This document shows, in pieces, positions 28,146 to 37,326 of a DNA stretch of 64,000 nucleotides. The notes beneath the pieces were generated by a model. That model was not told where the DNA came from and made no database searches. It saw nothing but the letters and a program-made list of their open reading frames with translations. Numbering within the stretch: the first letter of the stretch is position 1; each line of letters starts with the position of its first letter. The translations under genes were made by a program, and so were the position numbers. Origin of the DNA: Rhodococcus zopfii NBRC 100606 = JCM 9919 (GTDB taxonomy: Bacteria > Actinomycetota > Actinomycetes > Mycobacteriales > Mycobacteriaceae); assembly GCF_001895025.1 (NCBI RefSeq), contig NZ_BCXI01000030.1:1-64000 (forward strand), read 5' to 3'.

Positions 28146-28828
28146 CGGAGTCTCCCCTCTGCACCGGGCTGCCAGCGGGCAACCTGTGCAGTCGCACGTT
28201 CGACCAGGTCTGCGAACATGTGGGCGCCCCGTTCCGCGCTGGCGGCCGTGGGATCGCCCAGTACCCCGTTCGCCGACACGGCGACGATACCGCCCTCACG
28301 CAATCGGGGCAGCAGAGTCGCGATGGATTCTGTCGAACCCGCCTCGGCGCGGGTCATGTCGACGGCCCCGGGGGCCAGGTGCAGCAGGAGACTGGTTTCG
28401 GTGTCACCGGCGTGCGCATCGCCGCCGGGTACCGCGCACGGCAGCCACGCCGCGTCCCGGCCCTCGTAGCGCAGCAGGGCAACCGCTTTCGCGAGGGCGT
28501 GCGCGTTGCCTCCGTGACCGTTGACGAAGACGACGCGCGCGGCCCACCGGCACACCGACCGGCCGTACTCGACAAGCAGCGATTCCATGACGTCCGCGCC
28601 GATCGAGACGGTGCCCGCAAACGCCTCGTGTTCGCCGCTGGCCCCGTAGGCCAGCGGCGGCGCGATCACCACGTCCGGCAGCGCCGCGGCGACCGCGGCG
28701 GCGATGCGCGTGTCCGTGTCGAGTGGCAGGTGCGGACCGTGCTGCTCGACGGCGCCGACCGGAACGGCGACGGTTGCGCGCCCCGGCGCGAGGTCGGGCC
28801 AGCGGGCGGTGTCGAGGTTCCGGTTCAC
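28142..28828 (-). CDS. mftE: Mycofactocin precursor peptide peptidase MftE (creatininase family)
   Basis: A 228-residue metal-dependent amidohydrolase of the creatininase family. MftE cuts the MftC-modified precursor to release the C-terminal Val-Tyr-derived core. Metal ligands are visible in [32 protein letters not shown] and [19 protein letters not shown] 28828 is the start ([10 protein letters not shown]). It begins the mftE-F-G operon, eleven bases from the SRPBCC gene that ends at 28839, so that pair of genes may be read into mftE. In many genomes mftE directly follows mftD; here about 11 kb of other genes separate them. Confidence 0.94.
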   Translation of the reverse strand: MNRNLDTARWPDLAPGRATVAVPVGAVEQHGPHLPLDTDTRIAAAVAAALPDVVIAPPLAYGASGEHEAFAGTVSIGADVMESLLVEYGRSVCRWAARVVFVNGHGGNAHALAKAVALLRYEGRDAAWLPCAVPGGDAHAGDTETSLLLHLAPGAVDMTRAEAGSTESIATLLPRLREGGIVAVSANGVLGDPTAASAERGAHMFADLVERATAQVARWQPGAEGRLR

Positions 28829-28838
28829 CGACCCGATG

Positions 28839-29264
28839 TTATGCGGTGCCGGTCGACCGTTCGAGCGCGCGTTCGATCCGGGCCAGCGCCGCCTGCCAGT
28901 GGCCGCGTTGCTGCTGCCGTTCGCCGGGGCCGGCGAGGCGTTCCTGGTGGAATCTCAGGACGGTCCCCGCCGGGGTGGCCTGCACCGCCACCTGCACCGT
29001 GGTGTCGTGACTCCACGTCGATGGCCGCCAGGTCAGGCGAACGCGGTCGGACTCGTGGCGGCTGCGCAGTTCCCCGGTGGTGCCGTCGTCGGACTGCCAC
29101 TGCACCCCCTTGTCGTGCGGGATCTCGGAGCCGGCGCCGAGCCAGAGGGAGGGGTCGCCGACGATCAGCGACCAGACCGCGTCGATGGGGTACGGCAGCG
29201 TCTTCGAGACGCCGATCTGCCAGCCGACGTCCCGGGTCTTGCCGACGGTTCCGGTGTCGATCAT
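28839..29264 (-). CDS. SRPBCC / AHSA1-like domain protein
   Basis: A 141-residue protein with the START/AHSA1 helix-grip fold: an opening VSKTLPYPIDAVWSLIVGDPS, beta strands around GELRSRHESDRVRLTWRPSTW and TTVQVAVQATPAGTVLRFHQERL, then a long C-terminal helix. Such domains bind hydrophobic ligands; members act as stress proteins, cyclases or partners of ArsR-type regulators, and no function can be assigned here. ATG 29264 overlaps the stop of the CGNR gene (ATGA) and AGGAG lies nine bases upstream, so the two are coupled. The pair leads directly into mftE. Confidence 0.82.
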   Translation of the reverse strand: MIDTGTVGKTRDVGWQIGVSKTLPYPIDAVWSLIVGDPSLWLGAGSEIPHDKGVQWQSDDGTTGELRSRHESDRVRLTWRPSTWSHDTTVQVAVQATPAGTVLRFHQERLAGPGERQQQRGHWQAALARIERALERSTGTA

Positions 29265-29830
29265 CTGTGCATCTCCTTCCGTCGATGTGCGCGGACCTTG
29301 TCCCGGTTGCCGCACCGGGCCATCGAGCACCACCGGCGGTTGCCGGCGCGCGAGGTGTCGACGAAGACGAGCGGGCAGTCGCCGGCGGCGCAACGCTTGA
29401 TCCGGGGCGCGCGGGGGCCGGCGAGCAGGTCGACGGCGTCGCGGGCGAGGGTCGAGAGTGCCTGATCGCCGGTGACCGGGACGGCCACGCCCGGCGACCG
29501 GAGTTGGGGCGCGATGTCCGGCCGGGCCGCAGCGGCGTCGAGGGCAGCGGCATCCGAAGGGCTCGGCCCGCTTCCGTCGATGCGCCGGTTCAGGCTGCGC
29601 CACAGCACTTCCCGCAGATCCTTTGCCCGCACGAGGTCGCGCGGGCCGAGGTGAACGTGCTCGGCCGGCACCCGCATGCGCGCGGCAATCCAGTCCGCCA
29701 GGTCGTCGGGCGTGCGGAGCGTTTCCCACCGGGCCCGTTCCTCCGCACCGCCGGTGTAGACGAGGTCGACGCACAGCGAGCCGGAGTCGACCTCGAAGTC
29801 GATCCCTTCGGGGGAACGCAGCATCACCAT
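29261..29830 (-). CDS. CGNR zinc-finger protein (ABATE domain), putative regulator
   Basis: A 189-residue protein with an N-terminal ABATE-type domain (about residues 10-130: SLCVDLVYTGG, TPDDLADWIAA, LREVLWRSLN) and a C-terminal CGNR zinc finger. The zinc ligands are in RCAAGDCPLVFVDTS and RWCSMARCGNRDKVRAHR. Such proteins are thought to be transcription factors. The start ATG 29830 has no Shine-Dalgarno sequence, but TAAGAT lies exactly where a -10 element would be for transcription starting at that ATG, pointing to a leaderless mRNA. A 9-bp inverted repeat covers the ATG and -10, suggesting autoregulation. It probably controls itself, the SRPBCC gene and possibly mftE-F-G by read-through. 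Confidence 0.85.
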   Translation of the reverse strand: MVMLRSPEGIDFEVDSGSLCVDLVYTGGAEERARWETLRTPDDLADWIAARMRVPAEHVHLGPRDLVRAKDLREVLWRSLNRRIDGSGPSPSDAAALDAAAARPDIAPQLRSPGVAVPVTGDQALSTLARDAVDLLAGPRAPRIKRCAAGDCPLVFVDTSRAGNRRWCSMARCGNRDKVRAHRRKEMHR

Positions 29831-29854
29831 GTAACTATCTTAACAAGTTACATG
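29828..29854 (-). promoter_or_regulatory. Operator-like inverted repeat and leaderless promoter of the CGNR gene
   Basis: CATGTAACT (29828-29836) faces AGTTACATG (29846-29854) across nine AT-rich bases. Read on the minus strand, TAAGAT lies at -12 to -7 from the ATG and TTGCGC sits 16 bases further upstream. The repeat overlaps both the -10 and the start codon, the layout of a repressor site on a leaderless transcript. Confidence 0.6.
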
Positions 29855-29898
29855 GACTGCGCAACCGGTGCGCGGAACACGGCGCGTAGGCTTCCCCC

Positions 29899-30879
29899 GT
29901 GCTGATCGAACCGCGCAGCCTCGACGACCCGGCTGTCCTCGAACTCCTCGGCGAACTGCAACTCGAATACGTCCATCGGTACGGCGGCCCCGACGAGACC
30001 GAACTGTCCTCGACCGAATTCACCACCCCGCACGGCACCTTCCTGCTGGCATGCCACGAGGGGCTCCCCGTCGGCATCGGCGGCTGGCGCACCCTCGACG
30101 TGTCGTCCTATTCCGGGATCCGTGACGACGACGCCGAGATCAAACGGATGTACGTGCGGGCCACGACGCGTCGCCGCGGTGTCGCCCGGCGCCTCCTCGG
30201 CGCCCTGGAGCGCACCGCCACCGACGCCGGACGCCGCCGGATCGTCCTCGAGACCGGTACCGCGCAACCCGAGGCGATCGCCCTGTACGAGGCGGGCGGA
30301 TACGCCCCGATGACCGAGCGCTACGGCCGATACGCGTACACGGAGTTCGCGCGCTACTACAGCAAGGACCTGCCGCCGCTACGCCTGGCGACCGCCGCCG
30401 ACCTGCCACTCCTCCAGGACATCGAACGAGCCGCGGGCGCACCGTTCGCGGAGCTCGGCATGACCGCCGTCGCCGACGACGAGCCACCCGGCATCGAGGA
30501 ACTGCGACACTATTGCGACGCCGGACAGGCATGGGTCCATCTCGATTCCGGAGGCCGGCCGGACGGCTATCTGCTCGCCGATGTCGTCGACGGGCAGGCC
30601 CACATCGAGCAGGTGTCGGTGCATCCCGACCACGCGCGCGCCGGCATCGGCAGGATGCTCATCGACCACGCCGCGGGCTGGGCCCGGGACCGCGGCCACC
30701 GCGCCTTGACGCTCACCACCTACGTGGACGTGCCGTGGAACGCGCCGTACTACGAGCGCCTCGGCTTCCGGTTCCTCGACGACCCGCACCTCGGTCCCGA
30801 GCTGCGGGAGATCCGCGCGGCCGAGACACACCACGGACTGGACCGGTGGCCGAGGGCCGCGATGCGGCGCGAGCTCTGA
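29899..30879 (+). CDS. Tandem GNAT-domain N-acetyltransferase
   Basis: A 326-residue protein with two GNAT folds. The first (about residues 1-155) has the acetyl-CoA loop RATTRRRGVARRLLGALE and ALYEAGGYAPM. The second (about 160-315) has VHPDHARAGIGRMLIDHAAG and APYYERLGFRFLDD. Both halves keep the Arg/Gly pyrophosphate-binding loop, so both may bind acetyl-CoA. The substrate is unknown; mycothiol synthase also has two GNAT domains, but the sequence here does not look like MshD beyond that architecture. The start is GTG 29899. It is the only plus-strand gene between the two mft blocks, diverges from the CGNR gene and ends one base from the stop of the convergent ABC ATPase gene. Confidence 0.85.
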   Translation: MLIEPRSLDDPAVLELLGELQLEYVHRYGGPDETELSSTEFTTPHGTFLLACHEGLPVGIGGWRTLDVSSYSGIRDDDAEIKRMYVRATTRRRGVARRLLGALERTATDAGRRRIVLETGTAQPEAIALYEAGGYAPMTERYGRYAYTEFARYYSKDLPPLRLATAADLPLLQDIERAAGAPFAELGMTAVADDEPPGIEELRHYCDAGQAWVHLDSGGRPDGYLLADVVDGQAHIEQVSVHPDHARAGIGRMLIDHAAGWARDRGHRALTLTTYVDVPWNAPYYERLGFRFLDDPHLGPELREIRAAETHHGLDRWPRAAMRREL

Positions 30880-30880
30880 A

Positions 30881-31966
<1,086 letters not shown>

Positions 31967-31988
31967 TGATGGTCCTTCGTGTTCGGGG

Positions 31989-32007
31989 CCGGCTCACCGT
32001 GAGCCGG
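31989..32007 (-). terminator. Compact hairpin between binding-protein and ATPase genes
   Basis: CCGGCTCAC (31989-31997) and GTGAGCCGG (31999-32007) form a near-continuous palindrome just after the binding-protein stop. Such intercistronic hairpins often stabilise the upstream binding-protein mRNA or reduce read-through to the ATPase. Confidence 0.55.
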
Positions 32008-32013
32008 CAGATG

Positions 32014-33333
32014 TCACAGATTCGGGGCGATCTGCCGGTCGACGATCTGCTGGATGCGATCCTGGACCCCGCCCAGCGCGACGGCCGGATCGACGTTCTG
32101 CAATGCGATCTGTTCGAGTCCGGTGCCGATGATCTGGTCGCCGCCCGGGACGAACACCCGCGCGTAGTCCTGTGATCGTGTGTGCGCCAGCTGATCCACC
32201 GCGGTGCGGGAATTGGGGTTCTGTTCCAGGAACGCCTTCATCGACGGGTCGTTCACGGCGGACTTGCGGACGGGCATGTAGCCGACGTTCTGCGAGAAGT
32301 AAGCGGTGTTCTCCGGGTTGGTGACGAACTCGATGAACGTCAGGGCGTTCCGCTTGCGCTCGTCGGAGATGTTCGCGGGCACGGCCAGGCCGGCGCCGCC
32401 GGTGGGGCAGCCGGGTTTGCCGTCGATGCTGGGGAGGAAGGCGGTGCCGAACTCGAAAGTCGCGTTGGTCGTGATGCCGGACAGGTCCCCGGTCGAGGCG
32501 ATCGTCGAGCCGATGACGCCGGCGGCGAAGTCGTTCGCGATGTCGTTGGACACCACCGCGTACTTGCCGGTGTGGATCGTGTCGGCGAGGAATCGCGCTG
32601 CGGTGAGGGTCTTCTCGTCGGTGAACCGGAGCGCCCACTCGTCCGAGTAGGCGCCGTCGAAGGTCCACACCGGCCCCTCGAACGTCCATCCCAGGTAGTC
32701 CTTCGCATCACCCCAGCCGTGCGCGTGCTTGCCGGATCCGATCGCCTGCTGCAGGCGCGGCCCCCACTCGCCGAACTCCTGCCAGGTCTGCGGGCCACGG
32801 TCGGGAAGACCGGCCTGCTGCCACAGCGGCTTGTTGTAGTAGAAGAGCGGAGTGGACCGCGCGTACGGGAGCGCCCAGTGGTTGCCTGCGAACTCGTAGT
32901 CCGCGACGAGCGAGTCCACGTAGTCCGACGTGTCGATTCCGACCTGGCTGTAGAGGTCGTCGAGGGGTGTGATCGTCTTGTTCAGTGCGTAATTGAACCA
33001 CCAGACATCCGACAGGACGACCACGTCGGGCAGCTCACCCCCGGACAGCGCCGCGTTGAACTTCTGCGACACCTCCTCGTAGTTCTTGCCCGCACTGACG
33101 AGGTTGACCTGGAGGTCCGGGTGCGCGGACCGGAACCGGCTGATCAGTTCCTTCTCCACGTCCTGCGACTTGCCTGGATGATTCGACCAGAACGTGATGG
33201 TGCCGGTCTCGGACGAGGCCTCGGACGACGACCCGCCGGTGCCGGCGCAGGCAGCGAGCGTCGCCGTGGCGAGGGCGGCACCGCCGAGGCCGAGGAACGA
33301 ACGGCGGGTGTAGGACTGCATGAACGGTTTCAC
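32014..33333 (-). CDS. Tat-exported ABC substrate-binding lipoprotein (UgpB-like)
   Basis: A 439-residue binding protein. The N-terminus has a twin-arginine motif (SYTRRSFLGLGG) followed by the lipobox LAAC, so it is exported folded by Tat and lipid-anchored. The mature part is a family 1 extracellular solute-binding fold: ETGTITFWSNHPG, LPDVVVLSDVWWFNYALNK, YARSTPLFYYNKPLWQQAGL and PNSRTAVDQLAH. Length and the WWFNYALNK region recall UgpB-type glycerol-3-phosphate/glycerophosphocholine binding proteins, but sugar binders share this fold. GTG 33333 is chosen because AGGAG sits six bases upstream; a TTG two codons earlier is the alternative. The ligand is not known. Confidence 0.88.
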   Translation of the reverse strand: MKPFMQSYTRRSFLGLGGAALATATLAACAGTGGSSSEASSETGTITFWSNHPGKSQDVEKELISRFRSAHPDLQVNLVSAGKNYEEVSQKFNAALSGGELPDVVVLSDVWWFNYALNKTITPLDDLYSQVGIDTSDYVDSLVADYEFAGNHWALPYARSTPLFYYNKPLWQQAGLPDRGPQTWQEFGEWGPRLQQAIGSGKHAHGWGDAKDYLGWTFEGPVWTFDGAYSDEWALRFTDEKTLTAARFLADTIHTGKYAVVSNDIANDFAAGVIGSTIASTGDLSGITTNATFEFGTAFLPSIDGKPGCPTGGAGLAVPANISDERKRNALTFIEFVTNPENTAYFSQNVGYMPVRKSAVNDPSMKAFLEQNPNSRTAVDQLAHTRSQDYARVFVPGGDQIIGTGLEQIALQNVDPAVALGGVQDRIQQIVDRQIAPNL

Positions 33334-33433
33334 TGCCAACTCCTGAGGTGATGATGGACGGGCTCCCGATGCCGGGAACGGCAGCGGGTTCGGGTGATGG
33401 TCGTCGGTGGAAGCGACTGCGCGGGAACGGAGA

Positions 33434-34360
33434 TCATCCCTTCACCGCGCCGGAGGTCAGTCCCTTGATCATGTGGCGCTGCAGCACGAGGAACACCGCA
33501 AGGACCGGGATCATCGTCAGCAGCGTCGCGGCCATCACGACACCCCAGTCGGTGAGGCCCTCGTTGTTCTGCAGCAGCGTGAGGCCGACCGGCAGGGGCG
33601 CGACGTCACTGTTGTCGGCCATCAGGAACGGCCACAGGTATTCGTTCCATTCGTTGACGATGGTGATGAGCGCGAACGCCACCAAGGTCGGTCCGGAGAT
33701 GGGGAGGACGACGCGGGTGAGCAGGCGCACGTGCCCGGCGCCGTCCATCCTGGCCGCCTCGATCAGCTCGCTCGGAATCGACAGGAAATGGTTGCGCATG
33801 AGGAACGTACCGAAGGCGACACCCGCGAGCGGAACGATGATTCCGGCAAAGGTGTTGCGCCAGCCCCAATTCGCAACCAGTGCGTAGTTGGAGATGACGG
33901 TGATCTGATTGGGCACCATCAGCGCCGCGATGATCAGCAGGAAGACGGCGTTCTTACCCGGGAATCTCAGGAAGACCAGACCGTATGCGCTGAGCACCCC
34001 GAGCGTCAGCTTCACCACCGCCAGTACGGACGTGATGATCACCGAGTTGCGCAGGAACGTCCAGAAGTCGAAGGTCGTCGTCGCGTCCGAATAGTTGTGC
34101 AGGTAAAGCGATTGTGGCCACCACGTCACGGGAAGCGTGTAGATCTCCGACCGTTCCTTGAACGAGGCAAGGACGATCCACACGAGCGGAAGCGCGATCA
34201 CCGCAAGGGCGAGAAGCATGGCCGCATACGCGGCGATCCGGAGCGCGCGGCGACCGTGACGGTCCTGCCCGCGAATCGCCGCGGCCACGACGGGGCCGTC
34301 GACGTCGGGATCCGCCGGGTGGGACGCGCGGCCGACCGATGTGCCGGGTGCGGCCGTCAT
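33434..34360 (-). CDS. ABC transporter permease (UgpE/MalG type)
   Basis: A 308-residue inner-membrane permease with about 45 polar N-terminal residues and six hydrophobic helices. The EAA loop that docks the ATPase is ELIEAARMDGAGHVRLLTRVV. Other family stretches are ASFKERSEIYTLPVTWWPQ, LSAYGLVFLRFPGKN and MVPNQITVISNYALVANWGW. ATG 34360 overlaps the stop of the first permease gene (ATGA). It pairs with the protein encoded at 34357-35274 to form the channel of the importer. The ligand should be a sugar, polyol phosphate or similar. Confidence 0.92.
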   Translation of the reverse strand: MTAAPGTSVGRASHPADPDVDGPVVAAAIRGQDRHGRRALRIAAYAAMLLALAVIALPLVWIVLASFKERSEIYTLPVTWWPQSLYLHNYSDATTTFDFWTFLRNSVIITSVLAVVKLTLGVLSAYGLVFLRFPGKNAVFLLIIAALMVPNQITVISNYALVANWGWRNTFAGIIVPLAGVAFGTFLMRNHFLSIPSELIEAARMDGAGHVRLLTRVVLPISGPTLVAFALITIVNEWNEYLWPFLMADNSDVAPLPVGLTLLQNNEGLTDWGVVMAATLLTMIPVLAVFLVLQRHMIKGLTSGAVKG

Positions 34361-35274
34361 CGGGCGTTCCGATCCATCACCCGCACCTGAGCGACGGTGA
34401 CGACGAGCAGGACGAGGAACAGGACGGTCGCGACGGTCGCGCCGTAGCCGGCGCGGAAGTTCACGAAGGTCTCCTGGTAGACCTGGTACACCATCGTGGT
34501 CGTGCCGGTTCCGAGCGGGCCACCGCGGGTCATCACGTTGATGATGTCGAACACCTGCAACGAGTTGAGCAGCACCGTGATCGACAGGAAGTACGTGGCC
34601 AACCGCAGTTGCGGGGCGAGAACACGACGGAACCGCGTCCAGGAGGACGCACCGTCGATGAGCGCGGCCTCGTCCAGTTCGATACGGCGCCCCTGCAGCG
34701 CGGCCAGGTAGATGACGAAGGTGTAGCCGAGGTTCTTCCACAGGTACGTCATCGTCACCATGAACAGCGCCCATCCGGGTTCCTGATAGAAGTTCGGCGC
34801 GGTGAGGCCGATACGCGACATCAGATCCTGGATCAGTCCGAACGTCGGGTCGAAGACGAACTGGAAGGCGACACCCACCGCGGCGCCCGACAGCACGAAC
34901 GGAGCGAAGAGCGCCGACCTGACGAAGTTGCGGCCCTTCAGCTGCCGATCCAGCAACAATGCGAGGGCGAGTCCGAGGGCCAGGGACCCGACGACCGCGA
35001 CCCCCGTGAACACGAGCGAGTTTCCGACGATCTGCCAGGTGTCGGACCGGCCGAACCACTCCCGGTAGTTCGCCAGTCCCACAAACTTCGACGTGGGGCT
35101 GGAGATGTTCCACTCGAAGAACGACAGACGGATGTTGTCGACGAGGGGCCGGTAGGTGAACAACGCCAGGAGAAGGATGTTCGGCCCGACGATCGCGGCG
35201 AACAGCACGGCGTCGCGTCGGAACCGGGGTCCGGATCCGGAGTCGGGTAATACGCGTTCGGTGTCGGTGGGCAC
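34357..35274 (-). CDS. ABC transporter permease (UgpA/MalF type)
   Basis: A 305-residue permease with six membrane helices. It opens with RDAVLFAAIVGPNILLLALF and YRPLVDNIRLSFFEW (typical UgpA-type opening), and its EAA loop is ELDEAALIDGASSWTRFRRVL, followed by FDIINVMTRGGPLGTGTTTM. GTG 35274 is the first start of the ABC operon and shows no strong ribosome binding site. Ninety bases with a nested hairpin separate it from the upstream FadH/OYE gene, so the importer may have its own promoter there or be read through from the mft operon. Confidence 0.92.
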   Translation of the reverse strand: MPTDTERVLPDSGSGPRFRRDAVLFAAIVGPNILLLALFTYRPLVDNIRLSFFEWNISSPTSKFVGLANYREWFGRSDTWQIVGNSLVFTGVAVVGSLALGLALALLLDRQLKGRNFVRSALFAPFVLSGAAVGVAFQFVFDPTFGLIQDLMSRIGLTAPNFYQEPGWALFMVTMTYLWKNLGYTFVIYLAALQGRRIELDEAALIDGASSWTRFRRVLAPQLRLATYFLSITVLLNSLQVFDIINVMTRGGPLGTGTTTMVYQVYQETFVNFRAGYGATVATVLFLVLLVVTVAQVRVMDRNAR

Positions 35275-35292
35275 CCGCGGCAGTGTGCCCGG

Positions 35293-35343
35293 CCGAATCG
35301 AACCGGCGGTGGCCGCAACGTGGCGGCCGTATGTCCGATTCGG
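35293..35343. repeat. Nested inverted repeat between the OYE gene and the ABC operon
   Basis: CCGAATCG (35293-35300) pairs with CGATTCGG (35336-35343). Inside it, GGCCGC (35311-35316) pairs with GCGGCC (35323-35328). TCCGAT/ATCGGA arms at 35334-35339 and 35359-35364 offer an alternative fold. It could act as a terminator or attenuator between the two gene sets. Confidence 0.5.
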
Positions 35344-35364
35344 GGGCTTCCGGTGACGATCGGA

Positions 35365-37323
35365 TCAGAGGTCCGCGGCCGCCCGCATCCCCTCGATGAT
35401 CGCCGAGTCCAACCGTCGCGGCGTCACCGCGTCCCCGACGCGCACAACCCGGAAGTCCTCACCCTGCAGCGCGTGCTCCAGCTCGTCGACCGGATCCTGG
35501 TGCGTCGCAGCCACGACATAATCAACTGCACAGGAGTCGGTTTCGCCGGTGAGGTGATTGAGCAGCGTCACCTCGACCCCGCCGTCGGCGTCCGCGACCG
35601 CGGCGACCACCACGTCGGTGGCCTGCTCGATGCCCCTGGCGTGCGCGCGCCGGATCCAGCCGTTCATCTCCAGGGTGAGGCCGAGATCCTGTCCGACGAT
35701 CATCCCGCTGGTGCACACGGTGACCGCGCATCCGCGGTCGGCGAGCAGCTCCGCAACCGAAGTCGCCTGGTGGAAACCGAGGTCGTCGACGACGAGCACC
35801 TGACCGTCCGGTTCGGCGCGACCGTCGAGCACGTCGCGTACGTCCACCACCCGTCGCGAATTCCCCGCCCAGGCCGGTCGTTTCGGCCGGGCCCCGGTGG
35901 CGATCACGACCGCTCCCGGTCGATACGCCCGTACGGTCGCGGCGTCGACGTCGACGCCGGTGTGGATCTCCACACCCAGCCGGCGGCACTCGGCTTCGAG
36001 ACTCGACACGACGCCGAGCAATTCCCCTCTATGCGGAGCCGTCGCGGCGAGTCGAATCTGCCCGCCTACCGACGATTCCCGTTCCAGCACCGCCACGGCA
36101 TGGCCGCGCTCGGCGGCGGTCGCGGCGGCCTGCAGGCCGGCCGGTCCCCCACCGACCACCAGCACCCGCATCGGCGCGGCCGGGTCGGGCAGCGGAGTAT
36201 CCTCGCAACCGGCATACGGGTTGACGGCGCACCCGATCGGGCGGCCCAGGCCGACGCGGCCGATGCAGTCCTGATTGCAGCCGATGCACGGGCGGATCTC
36301 GTCGCCGCGTCCGTCGAGGGTCTTGCCCGCGAAACCCGGATCGGCGATGTGGGCGCGTACCGCGCCGACGAGATCACAGACCCCGTCGGCCAGAGCGGCC
36401 CGGACCTGGTCCGGGGTGGTGAACCGGCCGACGCCGACGACGGGCAGGTCGACGGCAGCGCGGATGGCGTCGGGCACGAACAGCGAATAGCCGTGCGGAG
36501 TCGACATGGGAGCTTCGACGAGAAACAGCGTCTCGGTCGCGACCCCGACCGACGTGCTCAGGTAGTCCACGTGCCCGGTCGCCTCGATCAGACCCGCGAC
36601 ACGCACGGCGTCGTCGAGGTCGATGCCGCCGGGGGTGCCGTCGTGCCCACTCAACCTGACCCCGACAACGTGACCCGGACCGATGGCATCGCGGACCGCG
36701 GCGACCACCTCGAGCAGCAGCCGGGCTCGGCCCTCGATGCTGTCGCCGTACTCGTCGGTGCGCGGGTTGGTACCCGGCACGAGGAACGCCCGCAGGATCG
36801 ACGCCTGCGAGCACTGGATCTCGACGCCGTCGAAGCCGCCGTCTGCGCACCGGCGGGCGACGGCCGCGTACCCCGCGACGAGTTCGCGGACCTCGCCGTC
36901 GCCGATCGCGACGGGCACCTCCCGGAACAGCGGATCCGGGTCCGGTGCGGGCGCCCACAACGGCCGGCCGGTGTACATCCCGGTGCCCTGAGCGCCGTTG
37001 TGGTTGAGCTGAGCAAGAATTCGCGCGCCGTGGGCGTGCACCGCGTCGGTGAGACGGCGATAGCCGGGCAGCACGGCCGGATCCCAGCCGCGGATCAGCT
37101 TCTCGTACGGCCGATCCGAGGGGTGCACCGTGTGCTCCTCGGTGACGATCATCGCGGCGCCGCCGCGGGCGCGGGCGACGTAGTAGGCGATGTGCCGGTC
37201 GGTGATCTCGCCGTCGACGGCGAAGTTGGTCAGGTGCGCGGGAAAGACGATGCGGTTGCGCAGCGTGACCGGACCGAGCCGCAACCGATCGTGCGGGTCG
37301 GCGCCGGTCACGTCGCGCGGCAC
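35365..37323 (-). CDS. Mycofactocin-associated FadH/OYE-family oxidoreductase 1
   Basis: A 652-residue flavo-iron-sulfur protein like 2,4-dienoyl-CoA reductase (FadH) and old yellow enzyme. The FMN TIM barrel (about 1-340) includes NRIVFPAHLTNFAVDGEITD, ILAQLNHNGAQG and FDGVEIQCSQASILRAFLVP. A 4Fe-4S site follows in CIGCNQDCIGRVGLGRPIGC. The C-terminal part has a dinucleotide motif VLVVGGGPAGLQAAATAAERG and a second pyridine-nucleotide domain. Proteins of this type co-occur with mft genes and are annotated as mycofactocin-system oxidoreductases. They may pass electrons between flavin/NAD(P)H and mycofactocin or reduce an enoyl product of a client enzyme; neither is proven. GTG 37323 lies three bases after the SDR stop. 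Confidence 0.9.
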   Translation of the reverse strand: MPRDVTGADPHDRLRLGPVTLRNRIVFPAHLTNFAVDGEITDRHIAYYVARARGGAAMIVTEEHTVHPSDRPYEKLIRGWDPAVLPGYRRLTDAVHAHGARILAQLNHNGAQGTGMYTGRPLWAPAPDPDPLFREVPVAIGDGEVRELVAGYAAVARRCADGGFDGVEIQCSQASILRAFLVPGTNPRTDEYGDSIEGRARLLLEVVAAVRDAIGPGHVVGVRLSGHDGTPGGIDLDDAVRVAGLIEATGHVDYLSTSVGVATETLFLVEAPMSTPHGYSLFVPDAIRAAVDLPVVGVGRFTTPDQVRAALADGVCDLVGAVRAHIADPGFAGKTLDGRGDEIRPCIGCNQDCIGRVGLGRPIGCAVNPYAGCEDTPLPDPAAPMRVLVVGGGPAGLQAAATAAERGHAVAVLERESSVGGQIRLAATAPHRGELLGVVSSLEAECRRLGVEIHTGVDVDAATVRAYRPGAVVIATGARPKRPAWAGNSRRVVDVRDVLDGRAEPDGQVLVVDDLGFHQATSVAELLADRGCAVTVCTSGMIVGQDLGLTLEMNGWIRRAHARGIEQATDVVVAAVADADGGVEVTLLNHLTGETDSCAVDYVVAATHQDPVDELEHALQGEDFRVVRVGDAVTPRRLDSAIIEGMRAAADL

Positions 37324-37326
37324 CGA

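Noticed and set aside
29899-30879. Mycothiol synthase (MshD) because of two GNAT domains
   Set aside because: The sequence shows only the general GNAT loops; I saw no MshD-specific stretches, so only a tandem GNAT call is justified.
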